Assembly: GCF_963678635.1 (NCBI RefSeq)
Contig: NC_087064.1
Location: 19,206,509 to 19,270,508, forward strand
DNA from: Symsagittifera roscoffensis
Taxonomy: Eukaryota; Xenacoelomorpha; Acoela; Convolutidae
Reading direction: 5' to 3'
Length of the DNA stretch: 64,000 bases
Shown: piece after piece, positions 18,488-31,443 of the stretch
Numbering within the stretch: position 1 is the stretch's first letter
How the letters are laid out: every line of letters begins with the position of its first letter
Position numbers and translations under genes: made by a program
The notes under the pieces: generated by a model
What the model saw: only the letters and a program-made list of their open reading frames with translations
Told to the model about the DNA's origin: nothing
The model's database searches: none

Positions 18488-20054
18488 TAGGTGTTTTTAT
18501 GGCGCGGTTTACTCCTGGGTGTTATTATTTTTTAACATCATGACCGGGAGAACCGTTAACGAGCACTCCACGCCGAGTGGATGCTTATAATAACGCCCTT
18601 AATAGGCCCTAACCGCCGGGGCGGAAGGGTAGTTTGGAGCGTGGAAGCCTTCCGGATTCCCGTGAATAGCTTTTTAACCTAGGTAAGACCAAAAATTCAC
18701 GTTCCAGGAAGGGTGGGGGGATCGGACATCCCCTCGTTCCCTGAGAGGTCTGTGATCAAAAATATTTAAAGATATACAAGAAACCAAACAAAAAGTAGTA
18801 TAGTATCCAAGAAAAACAAAAAACATAAAAAATAACCGAAAAAACCAAAAACAGTAACGAAGTATAAAATCAATTCAAGGAGCGACAAGAAGGGGCTCAA
18901 GGACAACAACAATCGACTGTCTGGCATCGTTAACAAGTTTTGCATCCCTTTTGGTACAAAAGTAAGATATTAATCTGTGGGAGCTCGACAGTGACTGCAC
19001 TGTAGTGACCCTTCACCGAACTGCGAATTTCCGAGTTAAGCACCTTAATTCGGACATTGAACAAACCCGGAGGGGTATAGTATTACTAGTAAATTTACTT
19101 ATACAGCCTATATTAATACACCTATATCGTTTTTCAGTGAAAAACACAATAAGCGGACCGGTTTTTGATCCCCCACAAATCGCGATTTTTGAGATATCGA
19201 TATTTTTGAAACGGAAAAAAGCGCTAAATCAGTGAGTTACATCGTAACTGTACTAGTATAATAGGTAGAACCGGTTGAGTTTAGTTCAGAAGTGGTTGGA
19301 ACTATTTGGGTACCAAAAACCGAATTTTCGTGATTTTTGAATAAATGAAACGCTACAAAATAACAAAATTTTTTGAAATTTTTGGGTTAGGACAGTAAAA
19401 ATTGTTGTTCGGACAACATCCACTAGTGAATCGACAGGTTTTAAAACTCGTTTGCGATAACCTTCCGGGTTACAGAGAAATTGAACTTAACGTGTTTGAT
19501 TTAGTGGATTCATCAATCCGGAGGGGTCCAAATAGCATTGTTTTTGGCAAATTTTTTCAACTGGATTGTTTTAGATCGGGTTTTTTGCATTGAACTAGAA
19601 GAGTATAGGCCTTGTGAGCTCGGATCAATAATTTTTAGGTCGAAAAGAACAGAGTTGCGAGAACAGAATAGAAAAATTTTTCAGGGTAGTTTTTAGCAAA
19701 TTCACCAATTCGGAAAGGTAGACCTTTCACGTTTTATAAAAGATTTTTAGAAAGCCCTTAAACCCCTACCAAAGGTTATTAACGGTTGAATAAGGCAATT
19801 TAACGCTGCTCTAGACGAAAAGGGAAGGCTAAGGGGACCAGAAAACCATAGTCAAGTCGAAACTAGGCTAGTGATTAGACCCTTCACCGTTAGGGTGAAT
19901 TGTCAAATAAGAGGCTTAACTTCAATCCAGAAGGGTCTAAGAAAAGACGATACACCCTTCCTAGTTAGTTCAGACAGCATAATAGCATCGGAGAACGTAT
20001 CCGGAAGGGTTCCGGGTGAAAATTTAAAAAGTCCCCGAGAGGCTATTTTTACAA

Positions 20055-20255
20055 ACCCGGAGGGGTCCCAATCCGGAGGGGTCCCAATTTTGCCAATCCG
20101 GAGGGGTCCATTTCTGCCAATCCGGAGGGGTCCTATTTTTTCCAATCCGGAGGGGTCCTGTTTTTACCAATCCGGAGGGGTCCCATTTTGCCAATCCGGA
20201 GGGGTCCTGTTTTTGCCAATCCGGAGGAGTGCTATTTTTGTCAACCCGGAGGGGT
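20055..20255. repeat. 24-25 bp tandem repeat (CCAATCCGGAGGGGTCC)
   Basis: About eight or nine units with core AATCCGGAGGGGTCC and a variable T-rich spacer of 6-9 bp. Scattered degenerate units occur upstream at 19,060 and 19,518. The unit is unrelated in sequence to the M leader satellite but occupies the same region and is likewise G-rich on the sense strand. Confidence 0.93.
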
Positions 20256-20595
20256 ATTGTTTTGTCAAGACTTAAGAAGACAACAGAAAAGAAAGTAGTT
20301 AAAGGTATTAGGTTATTAAGAGATAGGCTGGCAACCAGTAACTGCACTGGTAACTTGCCTTTTATAAAAAACCAAACCCAAACAAAACAGGTCTAAACTC
20401 AGATATTTGCGACACTAAGTCTAAATTGAACAAGAGTGTGTAACTCATTGGTGTGGATTGAAATCCAAAAAGTTTTTGAGAAAAATGATTGCCCTGAGGA
20501 TTTTAGTAGGTCTAGTTTGGGCAGTCCGAAGGCAGATGGGTAACACTGAACTCGGTGGGTGCGAAAGAGGCCCACTTGAGAAAATTACTGCCTTC

Positions 20596-20636
20596 GAGTT
20601 TTGCCTGCTTGGTGCAGCACCAAGCAGGGAAAGCTC
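20596..20636 (+). other. Strong RNA hairpin in the element P leader
   Basis: The core CCTGCTTGGTGC-A-GCACCAAGCAGG (20,604-20,628) is a perfect 12-bp inverted repeat with a one-base centre. Pairing continues outward through TTT/AAA and GAG/CTC with one mismatch. Being palindromic it could fold as a hairpin or pair between two RNA molecules. It lies about 0.4 kb upstream of gag. Confidence 0.7.
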
Positions 20637-21014
20637 TTTCTTTAGAAACAAGTTCGACTATTGTATTGCGACTGACTAAAAGTACAAAACACATACGTTT
20701 TTCATAGAAGATATTCTTATTTTTGTTATTTTTGGTTTTAAATCAATAATATTTGTGCTTAATTGGGTAGTGAGAACACTATCTTTTAAACATATTGATA
20801 TCATCAGACTGTGCCAGCTTCATATTTTATAACTAATAATCAATTATTGTGAATAAATTGTATACACGCTGTACTGTGATAACATAAAAGGATTCGTGAT
20901 CACTGTTTAATAGAAACTTTTGGAATTTATTGTGTTGTGTTATTATTATCAGTAGTCAGATTAAAAGGACACTAGCAATCAAATTGATAGGCAGTAAGAA
21001 GTGGTGAATTGAAT

Positions 21015-24000
21015 ATGAGTCTAGACAAGTCAAGGATACCTAAACTAGGTGATAGCTCCAGGAAATGCATACCTGAGAAACAGAGAAAAGCAATGACCGA
21101 CCCTTTTGTGGAAAGGATCACACGAATCCGGACCGACAATGGGAGACGGTTTCAGGCAGAATGGTTGAGACCAGGAATCAAAAGTCCTCAGAAGAGCGAA
21201 AAGCAATGCTAGAAGTGGAGGTCTATCCGGACCAGGCCATGGATGAGAACCAGGAAATACATGGACCGGAGGGGAGAGGAAACAGAAGGCTTGCGAGTGA
21301 ATCTACTCCGGTAGAACAAGGCCAAGATTTTGCCACTTCCACCGGGACACTGGACCGAGAGGAGATGTCGGAACTGTCCGACATCTCTACTGAAATTGTG
21401 GCAACTAGAAGATCTCCCACAGACAACACCATGATAGCAGGCGTGACGGAGAAACAGGCAACGTCCTCATCGTTTTCAGAAAGAGTGAAGAACACTTTCG
21501 GAAACATCTTTCCATTTACCATGGGAGCAGGTACAGGCGATGAAGGAGAATCCCAGGAGGAAGAAGAGGACGATGAAGAGCAAGCTGACTTTGGATCTCA
21601 AGTCAGCCTCAATAGTCCGACTCAGGAGAATGAAGCATACACCGACAGAGGGACTGGTACCATGGACCAATTTGGTGTAGTGAGGACAATAAGCAAAACC
21701 ACAAACACATCAAGCCAGTCAGGAGACTTTGTGAGTATGACGAATTCGGAAATGCAAACTGGGGAGAATAGAAACACAGGGCTAAGCAACGCACCGGCGG
21801 ATCCAGAGGTGGATAATGGAAAGACGTCGAGGCAGAGAATCAAAGCCTGAATCTCGACCAGCACCAAGCAACCTGGGATCGACAGGGTGACACCGCCACT
21901 TGTGACGCCACTAGTGGATAACGAAGCATCGATTGAAGAAGCCTTGACCAACATAGTGGGCAGCATAGGAGAACAGGCTGAACAGATGTCAATAAGAATG
22001 AGTGATTCAGAAAGAGCAGTCCACGTCGAGAGAGAAAGTCTGCGGGAAGAAATAAACCGCAAAAGACAAGAAGTTAGTAGAAGCGAAAAACGCTTGAAGG
22101 AAAGAACGGATGAACACTTGACGAAAAACTTGTCTCGAATGACAAGAGAAACGGAACAGAGAAAGTTACAAGTGAGAGACGACATGAAGTGGTTGAGAAT
22201 TCAACAAGAGCAGGCTCTTGGGACTCTTGACGCAAAGATAGATGCGACGATGGAGAGGTGAACTCAGGCTATAATGGATAGGTTGGACGGGCTGCTAGGC
22301 AGCAGGAGTGGACCAACAGAAGGGGAACCGAACTCGGAAGGACCCAGCAGGGAGCCGAGGGTGAACTTCAATGACCAACAAAATAGAAGAAGGGCATATG
22401 GATCCACTAGAGAAAGGGGAAGTTCAGCAGGCTATGCCACAGGGAATAATAGAACATGGGGCCCAAACATCAGAGGAAGTTCAACTGGCAACAGAGAGAC
22501 CTCAAACGAACGACCGACGCAAGGCACATATTCGACTGGGAGATGTGATTCCAGGCACAGGAGTCATGCGAGCCCAGGATTGAGTCATGCGAGCCAAGGA
22601 AGAAACAATCCGAGTGAATCGGATGGAAGGGAAGTTCCAAGTACAGAACCCTTGTCAGGGGGCAATGATACTCAGGCTGGGCATTCAAGATAGGCTACAT
22701 CAATAGCAACAACCTTTGAACCTCTGAACAGGTCTTTGGAAACATTCCTTACGAGGTTATCTACAAGCAATGAACGTAGCGAAAAGTCCAGAAGCGTTTT
22801 TAAGAAACCAAGATGCTACAAGGACGAATCTGATGGCTGTATCGATACCTGGATAGAAGTGATGAAACCGCATTTCGAAGAAGAGGACTTGTCAGAAAGG
22901 CAAGAATGCAGTGCGCTTACCAGTAACTTGGAAGGGACAGCCCTGAACTGCGTGATGGCCAAAAAGCAGTACCAGCGGGACACTGCTGCGAAAGTCTTTG
23001 AAATCTTGTTAAATCGTTTTTGGCTCAGGAGTGCAGGGACACCAAGCCATGATGCGCTTCGAGAAACGGAGGCAACGGGAAGATGAGACGATAGACAAGT
23101 TTCTAGACGATTTGGAGATGCTGAGAAAGCGTAGCCAACCAGATGAGTCAAACAGAAGGATGAACCTGGCAGTAGCCTCAAAGTTCATCGATGGTGTGAA
23201 AAAAGATGAACTTCGAACAATGTTAGCAACACATTACACACCACTTTCAACCAATGCGGCAACACCAGAGGATTTGAGACTCAAGTCAAAACAATATCTT
23301 TTGCTGAAGCCTCCATCGAGATCTGGATATTACAAGAACAATTATGACAATTTTAACAACGGACCAGCGAACCAAGGAAACAACTGGTACAAACCAAGGG
23401 ACGATATGGACAAGAGACGCTCTTGTGCAAATTGTAGTTCGACGGACCAACACGTGTCAGCATGCCCAACTTACAAACAGGGCATGAAAGTCATAGGTTT
23501 TAGCCTCGAGGACGAAGATGCGTCAGAAGTCAACCATGAAGATTTCATGAGAGGAGTAATTGCAAAATTCGGTCCGAGGTGTTCCTTTTGCAACTTGGAA
23601 GGTCATTTTAAATCGGATTGTCCGAAATTCTGGGATGCTGTAGCAGACATCAAGCATCCAAGGCATGAGGAAGCTTTATCGGGCGTGAAAGCCAGCAAGG
23701 CCCGCCTGCTGAGTGAAGCGGAGGCGCGCAGAAAAGAAAAACCGCAAGAGCTGGCAACGAAGAAGATGCAGGCGGTAACGGAAGAGACATGTGAACCGGA
23801 ACCGGTGACTGTGGCGGATGACTTCAAGGTTGATTATAGGGCAGCCGCGAGGGATGCTCTAAATAGAGTCCAGCAGGAATTGTTAGAAAAAAAGGAGATC
23901 GAACAAAAGGTGAAGCTCGAAGTGGAAAATGAGAAATTACAGGAAAAACTGAACGCCTTCGAGGCATCAGAGGTCAAAGAAACGAAAACACCAAGTAGTT

Positions 24001-24233
24001 TGAGCATGAAACTAAATGTGATGTCCGGGCAGAGGTTCGGTATGGTGCCACAAGGAAGCAAAATACAATCGATAATCTCGGTAGCGGGACACCAGGTAAC
24101 CAGAAATCTGAGTGATCCATCAGAGTTCACTTTGATGCATTTGGACACATATGCAGATTATCTAAGGCAGGTGGAGCCACGCACTGAGTCAAGAGCTGTG
24201 CGAACACTACTAACAACGGGTGGCCCTCGATAA
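21015..24233 (+). pseudogene. gag: Gag of element P, disrupted
   Basis: Starts at ATG 21,015 (MSLDKSRIPKLGDSS, resembling MRRSRVPVLEKRSS in M), changes frame, then the MVETRNQ frame is open from 21,161 with UGA at 21,848, UGA at 22,259 and UAG at 22,691. An extra T near 23,017 shifts the frame; the next frame (23,031-24,233) holds the capsid C-terminus and both zinc knuckles (CANCSSTDQHVSAC and CSFCNLEGHFKSDC). An acidic region around 21,530-21,600 and a coiled coil at 21,960-22,250 precede the capsid. The last frame ends at 24,233 by another frameshift before the protease. Confidence 0.85.
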
Positions 24234-27200
24234 AGAAGCTTCACGGGGCTACGTGGAAGTCTATGGACCGTGTCAAGTGATGCTGAACGTGGATGGAATC
24301 AGTATCTACACTAGGACATATTTGAAAACAGACAGTGACCAAATAGGGCAGATATATTTGGTTGAAGAAGAACTTAAAGTCCGTAGGATAGGCCATGACG
24401 CCATGATGGAGCAAGACGCGGCTCACATTGGATACGAAGCAGATGTGACTGCACATCTGCTCGACACCAACGGAAAAAAAATTGGAGTCACAGAGCTTCT
24501 GGACACAGGAGCGGTAGTGAGCGTGATTCCGATAAAAACTTGGGAAAGAATGGGCTTCACGAGGTAAGACTTGATTCCGACGAATCTCCGACTAGCGGCA
24601 GCCAATCGAGGAGCGATTTACGTAGCCGGAATAACACCAATAACGGTCCTCCACATGGGAGGACGGGATCTTTGGATGAGGGTCTTGGTGGTAGAGAATT
24701 TGAACGACGCCGACCAGTTCATCTCGGGCAGAAATTTTGTCAGGAATTTCGACGTGAATATTGACTTGAACAACGGCCTAATAAGTATTAGAAACCCGGA
24801 GCGGAAGCATGTTAAGAAACCAGGTAATAGGATAAAAACAGATGAAAACAAGGTACTAATCATTTTAGACAAAAAAGTAAGACTACAGTCGGGACAAGCG
24901 GTAGTAGCATTTTTTAGAATGAGAAATTTGAATTCGTTAAGTGATAGTAAACAGGTTTGTTTGGTACCGAATCCAAATAGTCAAAGTTCAGTGATTTTAG
25001 GCCTGAGCTTCTCGGTAACTCGAAACGGACTGTGTGTCAGTGTGTTATTGAACACACTGGACACCACGGTTTCAATCCAGCGTGGAAAGAAACTTGGTTA
25101 CGCTTTGCCGATGAGGACCGACTATGAAGAGACACAAAACTTGAAGAAATATAGTGTGAAAGACTGTCCTTATCATGTCAAAAAGATAAAATTTGAAAAA
25201 GGATTAATGAATTAAAATATATTCATAAACTATTTTCACTGAAGTCCGAAACGGACGACGGTGTGTCGAGCTGCTCGAATTTTCCGGAACGCCCCTCGTC
25301 ATATGAACTAGAATCTGACAAACCGGTTTTGCCAGAAACAGAACACTTAAAAGGGAAATAGGTGAGGGGGATTTTGAATTATTGCGGGCGGTTTTAAATC
25401 GGAACGCGGAAGTATTTTCAAAACATAAGGTGGATATCGGTTGTTGCAACTTCGTCGAACACGAGATCGAATTAAAAGAAGGCGCCGTTCCGCACAGGGA
25501 ATGCGCAAGGAGAATGACGCCACATAAATTGGACGCCTGCCGAGCGGAAATAGAAATGCTGCTCGAATACGGCATGATAGAACCCTCAAAATCGCCATGG
25601 GCTTGCGGGGTGGTAATGACGAAAAAGAAAAGGGTAGCTTAGGTTTTGCTGCAACTTTCGCTACTTGAACGTTGTAACAATAAAAGATGCGTACCCGATA
25701 CCGCGCATAGACGAGAGCCTCTCTAAACTTGGCGATGCCAAGTTCTTCACCACATTCGCATGCGAGAAAAGACCGGATTCGCATGCGAGTTGGGGTTTTA
25801 CCAGTGGAAGAGGATGCCCCTCGGCTTGTGCAACGCAACGGCCACTTTTCAAAGACTGATGGCTCAGGCTTTGACCAGAGTGACGAAGAAGTACGGGAAT
25901 CTTGTGATGTGTTACATGGATGACGTGGTCATAGCAACACCAACCCTGGAAGACCACATTGATCGGCTCGTTGAGGTCTTTGACTGCATGAAGAGAGCAG
26001 GCTTAAAATGCAAACCATCGAAATGCGAGATCTTGAGGGATTCGATCAAGTATCTAGGAAGAATGGTGGACAGGCATGGTGTGAGGCCGGACACGGAAGC
26101 AGTAGAAGCTGTGTTGACATTGAAGGCTCCCAGAACGGACACGCAGCTCATGAGCATCCTAGGGTTTGCAAATTATTACCGTGAGTGCATAAAAGGATAT
26201 GCAGACAAGGTGTATCCCATGCAGAAGCTGATGCGCAGCAAAGGAAAGAAGTTTGAATGGAGCGATGAAGCTCAAACTGCCTTCGAGAACATAAAGCGGG
26301 AACTGTGCGAAGCGCCAGTGCTAGGCATGCCTACTGAAAAGGGCATGTATGTTCTTGACACAGACTCATCAGTAGTAGCAATCTCGGGAATACTGCATCA
26401 GGAGCAGGAATGGAATGGAAGAACGGTTCTCCGTCCCATTGCATATGGCAGTAAGGTGTTAAGTGACACTGAGATGAAATATGGTGCACCAAAAAAAGAA
26501 ATGTTTGCAGTAGTCACATTTGTGGAAAAATACCGCGTATACTTGGGGAGCGCTCCCTTTAAGTTACGCGTGGACAACAGAGCGTTATCCTGGTTGAAGA
26601 CATACTCGATGGATCAGAGTGATATTGGTAGATGGATAGTGAGGTTAGATGGCTACCACATGATAGTCGAGCACAGGATGCGGGACAAACACCAGAATGC
26701 TGACAACCTCAGCCAGAAAACCGAGTTCTATGAAAGATTGGAACAGAAGCAAGCCAATCAGGCAGAAATCAAGGAAGGATTCTCGTTTCTGGATAAAGAA
26801 ATTTATGAAGCGCCTCCCTTGACGAGATGGTTGGATAAGTCTGGACATCCTATCCCGGGACATCCTGAGTTACCTGTAGAGAAAGCAGCCGTGATAAAGA
26901 TTCTAACCAAGAAGGACCCGGTGCGCTCGAACCTGGTCCAGCAGGAACTATCTCGCATGAACATTAACAGCCTCTCATTATTGGATAAAACGGTGCAGGT
27001 CACACCGCAAGTGGTGCGGATGCTGGGTGAATTGTTAGAGAGAGAAGTGACCAGAGATGACCCCGATTGGGCAGCAGCAGTGGCATCACTGTCAGTCAGT
27101 GAGAAGGTGAAGATAATGCCGTCCAGACTACAACACAAAGAAAACGAGAGGGATTGTAGGACAATAGTTCAGCAACTAGTATCCTCAATACCCCACGAGG

Positions 27201-29645
27201 TTTTAACCAGTACTTCATACAGTCGGAAAGAACAGGGGAACGATACGCAAACAAAACGTTACCTTTGAGGTCCAGGATAAAGAAGGTGAGAAGGTTGAAC
27301 GAAACCTGGAGCAAGATTGCTTGCCCGGGGAGACGAACAGTGAGAAGAGTCGGCGAGTTCAAGATGAACACCTGGGACAAGGAAGTTTGTCCGGGGAGTC
27401 TGATGTAGATGAAAAAATTCCTGATGAGAAACAGGACCTGGAGAATAAACTTTTGTCCGGGGAGTTCAGGTGGATGCCAAGAAGGCACAGAACTGATCCG
27501 GATGAGGAGACGTGCTCTATCGCAGACTCTTCATTGGATTACAACTCGCAGAACTCAGGAATTGACACCTATTCGGGAGCTCAGTGTCGGAACTGTCAGA
27601 GCTAGCGATCCACACACTACTAGTGGAGACTCGAGCAAGGGACCTGGACAGGGACGTATATCAAGACCCTGACAGTGATTGCTACCTCATACCAGGTGAA
27701 AGAGTCTTTGATAACGCAGCGGATGATCTGGAAACAATAGCGGTATCGAAACATTCGATAAGTCTGTTGCCACAAAAAGAGGTAGTCAGGAATGACCTTC
27801 AGCCGTTCGAACAAGAAACACAGCCATTGGCGAAGATTTGGTGCGTTAAGATGGAAGAAGACACGCATCAGCCCAATGAGCTGAATAGTCAGACGAGGGT
27901 CGTGAAGATGTAGTTGAAGGCGAGATACAGACTCTCGGACCTACTAAGAGCGCATAGAAATGACCGCATGACAAGCAACTTGAAAAGGTGGATCGAAAAT
28001 GGTGCTCCGGACAAAGGAGACCTGGAGGAAGACAATTACCGTATTCTGAGACAGTACTTTATGCAGAAAGAAGGAAGGTTATATCTGAACAAGGACGGGG
28101 TCGTGGCTTGCATGAGAAGAAAAGAGGACAAAGTCCTGTACAAATACAATGCGATAGTGTCGCCGCAACTCTATCAAACAGAACTTTTATTCAGGTCGCA
28201 CAATCAGATGGGCCATCAGTGAATCGAAAAAGTATATCAGAGGATCCTGAAGCGCTTTGAGGGGGCTGGAAGGAAAAAGGCATGCGAGAAGTGGGTAACA
28301 GCATGTCTGTCATGCCAACAGGTCAAAGATCCAAGGAAATTGCGATTTCCTTTGCAGTCGATTGAGTCGTCTGAATTCAACGAGGTGGTGCAGATAGATC
28401 ACCAAAAGATATGCATGACACACAGTGGTTATAATGAAGTCTTGGTCATGATAGATCACTTCACGAAGTATGCAGAGGCCGTGCCCTGCATAACTGCCTC
28501 AGCGGAAGAGACGTGCGATCACCTGATCAATACGTGGATAGCGAGACATGGTTGTCCGATGAAATTTCAATCGGATTTTGGAACAGCTTTTGTGGGGGAA
28601 CTCACGAAAGAGCTTATGAGACGCTCGCAGGTTGCTCAAGCTCACTCCACGACATACCATCACCAGACGAATGGCTTAGTGGAAAGGCAGAATCGAACGT
28701 TAGTATCGATGCTGAGGGTATATTGTTCCAGGTACATGACCGATTGGGACAGATACCTTCCACAAGTGATGGGAGCTTATAACAGCACGCAACCTTCCAC
28801 CACCGGAGTTAGTCCACACATGATGCTAACGGGACACGAGAAGTCTTTGCCCCTGATTTTCTTCTACCCAGAGTATGAGGGTAAGAAAACGTCACCACAG
28901 GTCTATGTAAGGGATGTGATTAGACGTCAACAGGAGTTAAACGACTTATGTAGACGAAATACTCAGCAGGCACAGGCAAGGCAGAGGAAAAGATTTGACA
29001 GGAAAGCAGCTGGTGCAAAAGCTTATTCGGTAGGAGACTACGTATGGGTTTTTCAGAACGTCATACCACCGAAAGGAACGAAAAAGCTCCTAAAAAGTGG
29101 AGGGGACCGTTCATGACTACGGAATTGCACCAGGAGGGACGCTTTTATAGATTGAGTACTGGCCGAGCCGCTCATTACGAAAACATTAAGCCACACAACC
29201 CATCAACAGAAGATTGGTGTATACCTGCAGACATGGAAGAGGGGGATTATCTGATGATGGACCCTGCTTGTGAGGTCAACGAGAAGGGCACCAGGGAGAA
29301 GAACGATGGAAATGAAGTCGTAAAGGAAGGAGCAAGTCCACCACTGGACCTGGATCCAAACGAGGTGATTGAAGCGGATGAAGAAACCTTACCCTACGCA
29401 GAGGAGGACTGGCAAGACCCCGAACAAATGGAGGTACCCAAGAATTTGGAACCGGATCTTCCGTTTACGATACAGACTCGACAGAACGACAGGACAAGAT
29501 CCAGGAAGAAATATAACCCTTATGGTGACGACTTCGTAGTGGCTAGGATAGATCTGAAGAAGATAGTGGAAGAAGTAGTGGGTCTAGAAGAAATAACTGT
29601 GTCACAAGACATTGACTTAGTCGATGACCACGACAAGGAGTGGGT
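24220..29645 (+). pseudogene. pol: Pol of element P, first set (protease, RT, RNase H, integrase)
   Basis: The protease has LLDTGAVVSVIP near 24,500, with a stop at 24,565. The frame is lost at 25,215 and after 25,340. The RT starts near 25,390; between KLGDAKFFTT (about 25,750) and FACE the stretch containing the LDLGSAFW region is missing, with a frame change. The polymerase motif is YMDD near 25,915. RNase H has DTDSS near 26,360 and DNRALSW near 26,575. An acidic linker follows, with frameshifts near 27,270 and a stop at 27,911. The integrase (28,340-29,116) has IDH, SDFG in place of SDNG, and VERQ. A frameshift near 29,095 leads into the GPF module. Inactive. Confidence 0.88.
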
Positions 29646-31443
29646 CTGCCAAGGTTTTGCCAATCATTACCATGAGTTCATAAAAGGATATGCAGACAAG
29701 GTGTATCCCATGCAGAAGCTGATGCGCAACAAAGGAAAGAAGTTCGAATGGAGCGAGGAAGCTCAAACTGCCTTCGAGAACATAAAGCGGGAACTGTGCG
29801 AAGCGCCAGTGCTAGGAATGCCTACTGAAAAGGGCATGTATGTTCTTGACACAGACTCATCAGTAGTAGCCATCTCGGGAATACTGCATTAGGAGCAGGA
29901 ATGGAATGGAAGAACCGTTCTCCGTCCCATTGCATATGGCAGTAAGGTGTTAAGTGACACTGAGATGAAATATGGTGCACGAAAAGCACAAATGTTTGCA
30001 GTAGTCACATTTGTGGAAAAGTACCGCGCATACTTGGGGAGCGCTCCTTTTAAGTTACGCGTGGACAACAGAGCGTTGTCCTGGTTGAAGACATACTCGA
30101 TGGATCAGAGATATATTGGTAGATGGATAGTGAGGTTAGATGGCTACCACATGATAGTCGAGCACAGGATGCGGGCCAACACCAGAATGCTGACAGCCTC
30201 AGCAAGAAAACCGAATTCTATGAAAGATTGGAACAGAAGCAAGCTAATCAGGCAGAAATCAAGGAAGGATTCTCGTTTCTGGATAAAGAAATTTATGAAG
30301 CGCCTCCCTTGACGAGATGGTTGGATAAGTCTGGACATCCAATCCCAGGACATCCTGAGTTACCTGTAGAGAAAGCAGCCGTGATAAAGATTCTAACCAA
30401 GAAGGACCCGGTGCGCTCGAACCTGGTCCAGCAGGAACTATCTCGCATGAACATTAACAGCCTCTCATTATTGGATAAAACGGTGCAGGTCACACCGCAA
30501 GTGGTGCGGATGCTGGGTGAATTGTTAGAGAGAGAAGTGACCAGAGATGACCCCGATTGGGCAGCAGCAGTGGCATCACTGTCAGTCAGTGAGAAGGTGA
30601 AGATAATGCCGTCCAGACTACAACACAAAGAAAACGAGAGGGATTGTAGGACAATAGTTCAGCAACTAGTATCCTCAATACCCCACGAGGTTTTAACCAG
30701 TACTTCATACAGTCGGAAAGAACAGGGGAACGATACGCAAAAAAAACGTTACCTTTGAGATCCAGGATAAAGAAGGTGAGAAGTTTGTCCGGGGAGTCTG
30801 ATATAGATGAAAAAATTCCTGATGAGAAAGAGGACCTGGAGAATAAAGTTTTGTCCGGGGAGTTCAGGTGGATGCGAAGAAGGCACAGAACTGATCCGGA
30901 TGAGGAGACGTGCTCTATCGCAGGCTCTTCAATGGATGACAACTCCCAGAACTCAGGAATTGACACATATTCGGGAGCTCAGGATCGGAACTGTCAGAGC
31001 TAGCGATCCACACACTACTAGTGGAGACTCGAACAAGGGACCTGGACAGGGACGTATATCAAGACCCTGACAGTGATCGCTACCTCATACCAGGTGAAAG
31101 AGTCTTTGATAAGTAGCGGATGATCTGAAAACAATAGCGGTATCGAAACGTTCGATAAGTCTGTTGCCACAAAAAGAGGTAGTCAGGAATGACCTTCATC
31201 CGTTCGAACAAGAAACACAGCCATTAGCGAAGATTTGGTGCGTTAAGATGGAAGAAGACACGCATCAGCCCAATGAGCTGAATAGTCAGATGAGGTTCTT
31301 GAAGATGTACTTGAAGGCGAGATACAGACTCTCGGACCTACTAAGAGCGCACAGAAATGACCGCATGACAAGCAACTTGAAAAGGTGGATCGAAAATGGT
31401 GCTCCGGACAAAAGAGACCTGGAGGAAGACAGTTACCGTATTC
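29646..31443 (+). pseudogene. Duplicated RNase H and linker block (copy of about 26,160-28,050)
   Basis: At 29,645 the pol tail (DDHDKEWV) is joined to RT-connection/RNase H sequence (QGFANHYHEFIKGYADKV) that first occurs at 26,160. The block runs through RNase H (UAG at 29,890) and the linker, with about 105 bp (near 27,291-27,395) deleted between short GAAG repeats, and breaks at 31,443. Identity to the first copy is very high by eye. Confidence 0.85.

Larger units (their letters stand above)
18488..21014 (+). other. 5' leader of element P
   Basis: About 2.5 kb without coding capacity, comparable to the M leader. It holds a PBS candidate at 18,500-18,523 (TGGCGC, an insertion, then CTCCTGGGTG), degenerate ATCCGGAGGGGTC motifs from about 19,060 onward, the compact array at 20,055-20,255 and a perfect-stem hairpin at 20,596-20,636. 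Confidence 0.6.

Noticed and set aside
17220-18530. 1.3-kb DNA transposon with terminal inverted repeats between M and P
   Set aside because: The inverted similarity (ACCCAGGAG...GCGCCATAAAAACAC) extends outward into both gypsy leaders and is better explained as LTR-end plus leader-start of two divergent LTR elements.
20055-20255. Regularly spaced repeats resembling a CRISPR array
   Set aside because: Spacers are only 6-9 bp, T-rich and similar to each other; the context is an animal retroelement leader.
13849-22261. Programmed stop-codon readthrough between gag parts (UGA in both elements)
   Set aside because: UGA positions in M and P fall at non-equivalent places in the alignment, and P has extra UAG and frameshifts.
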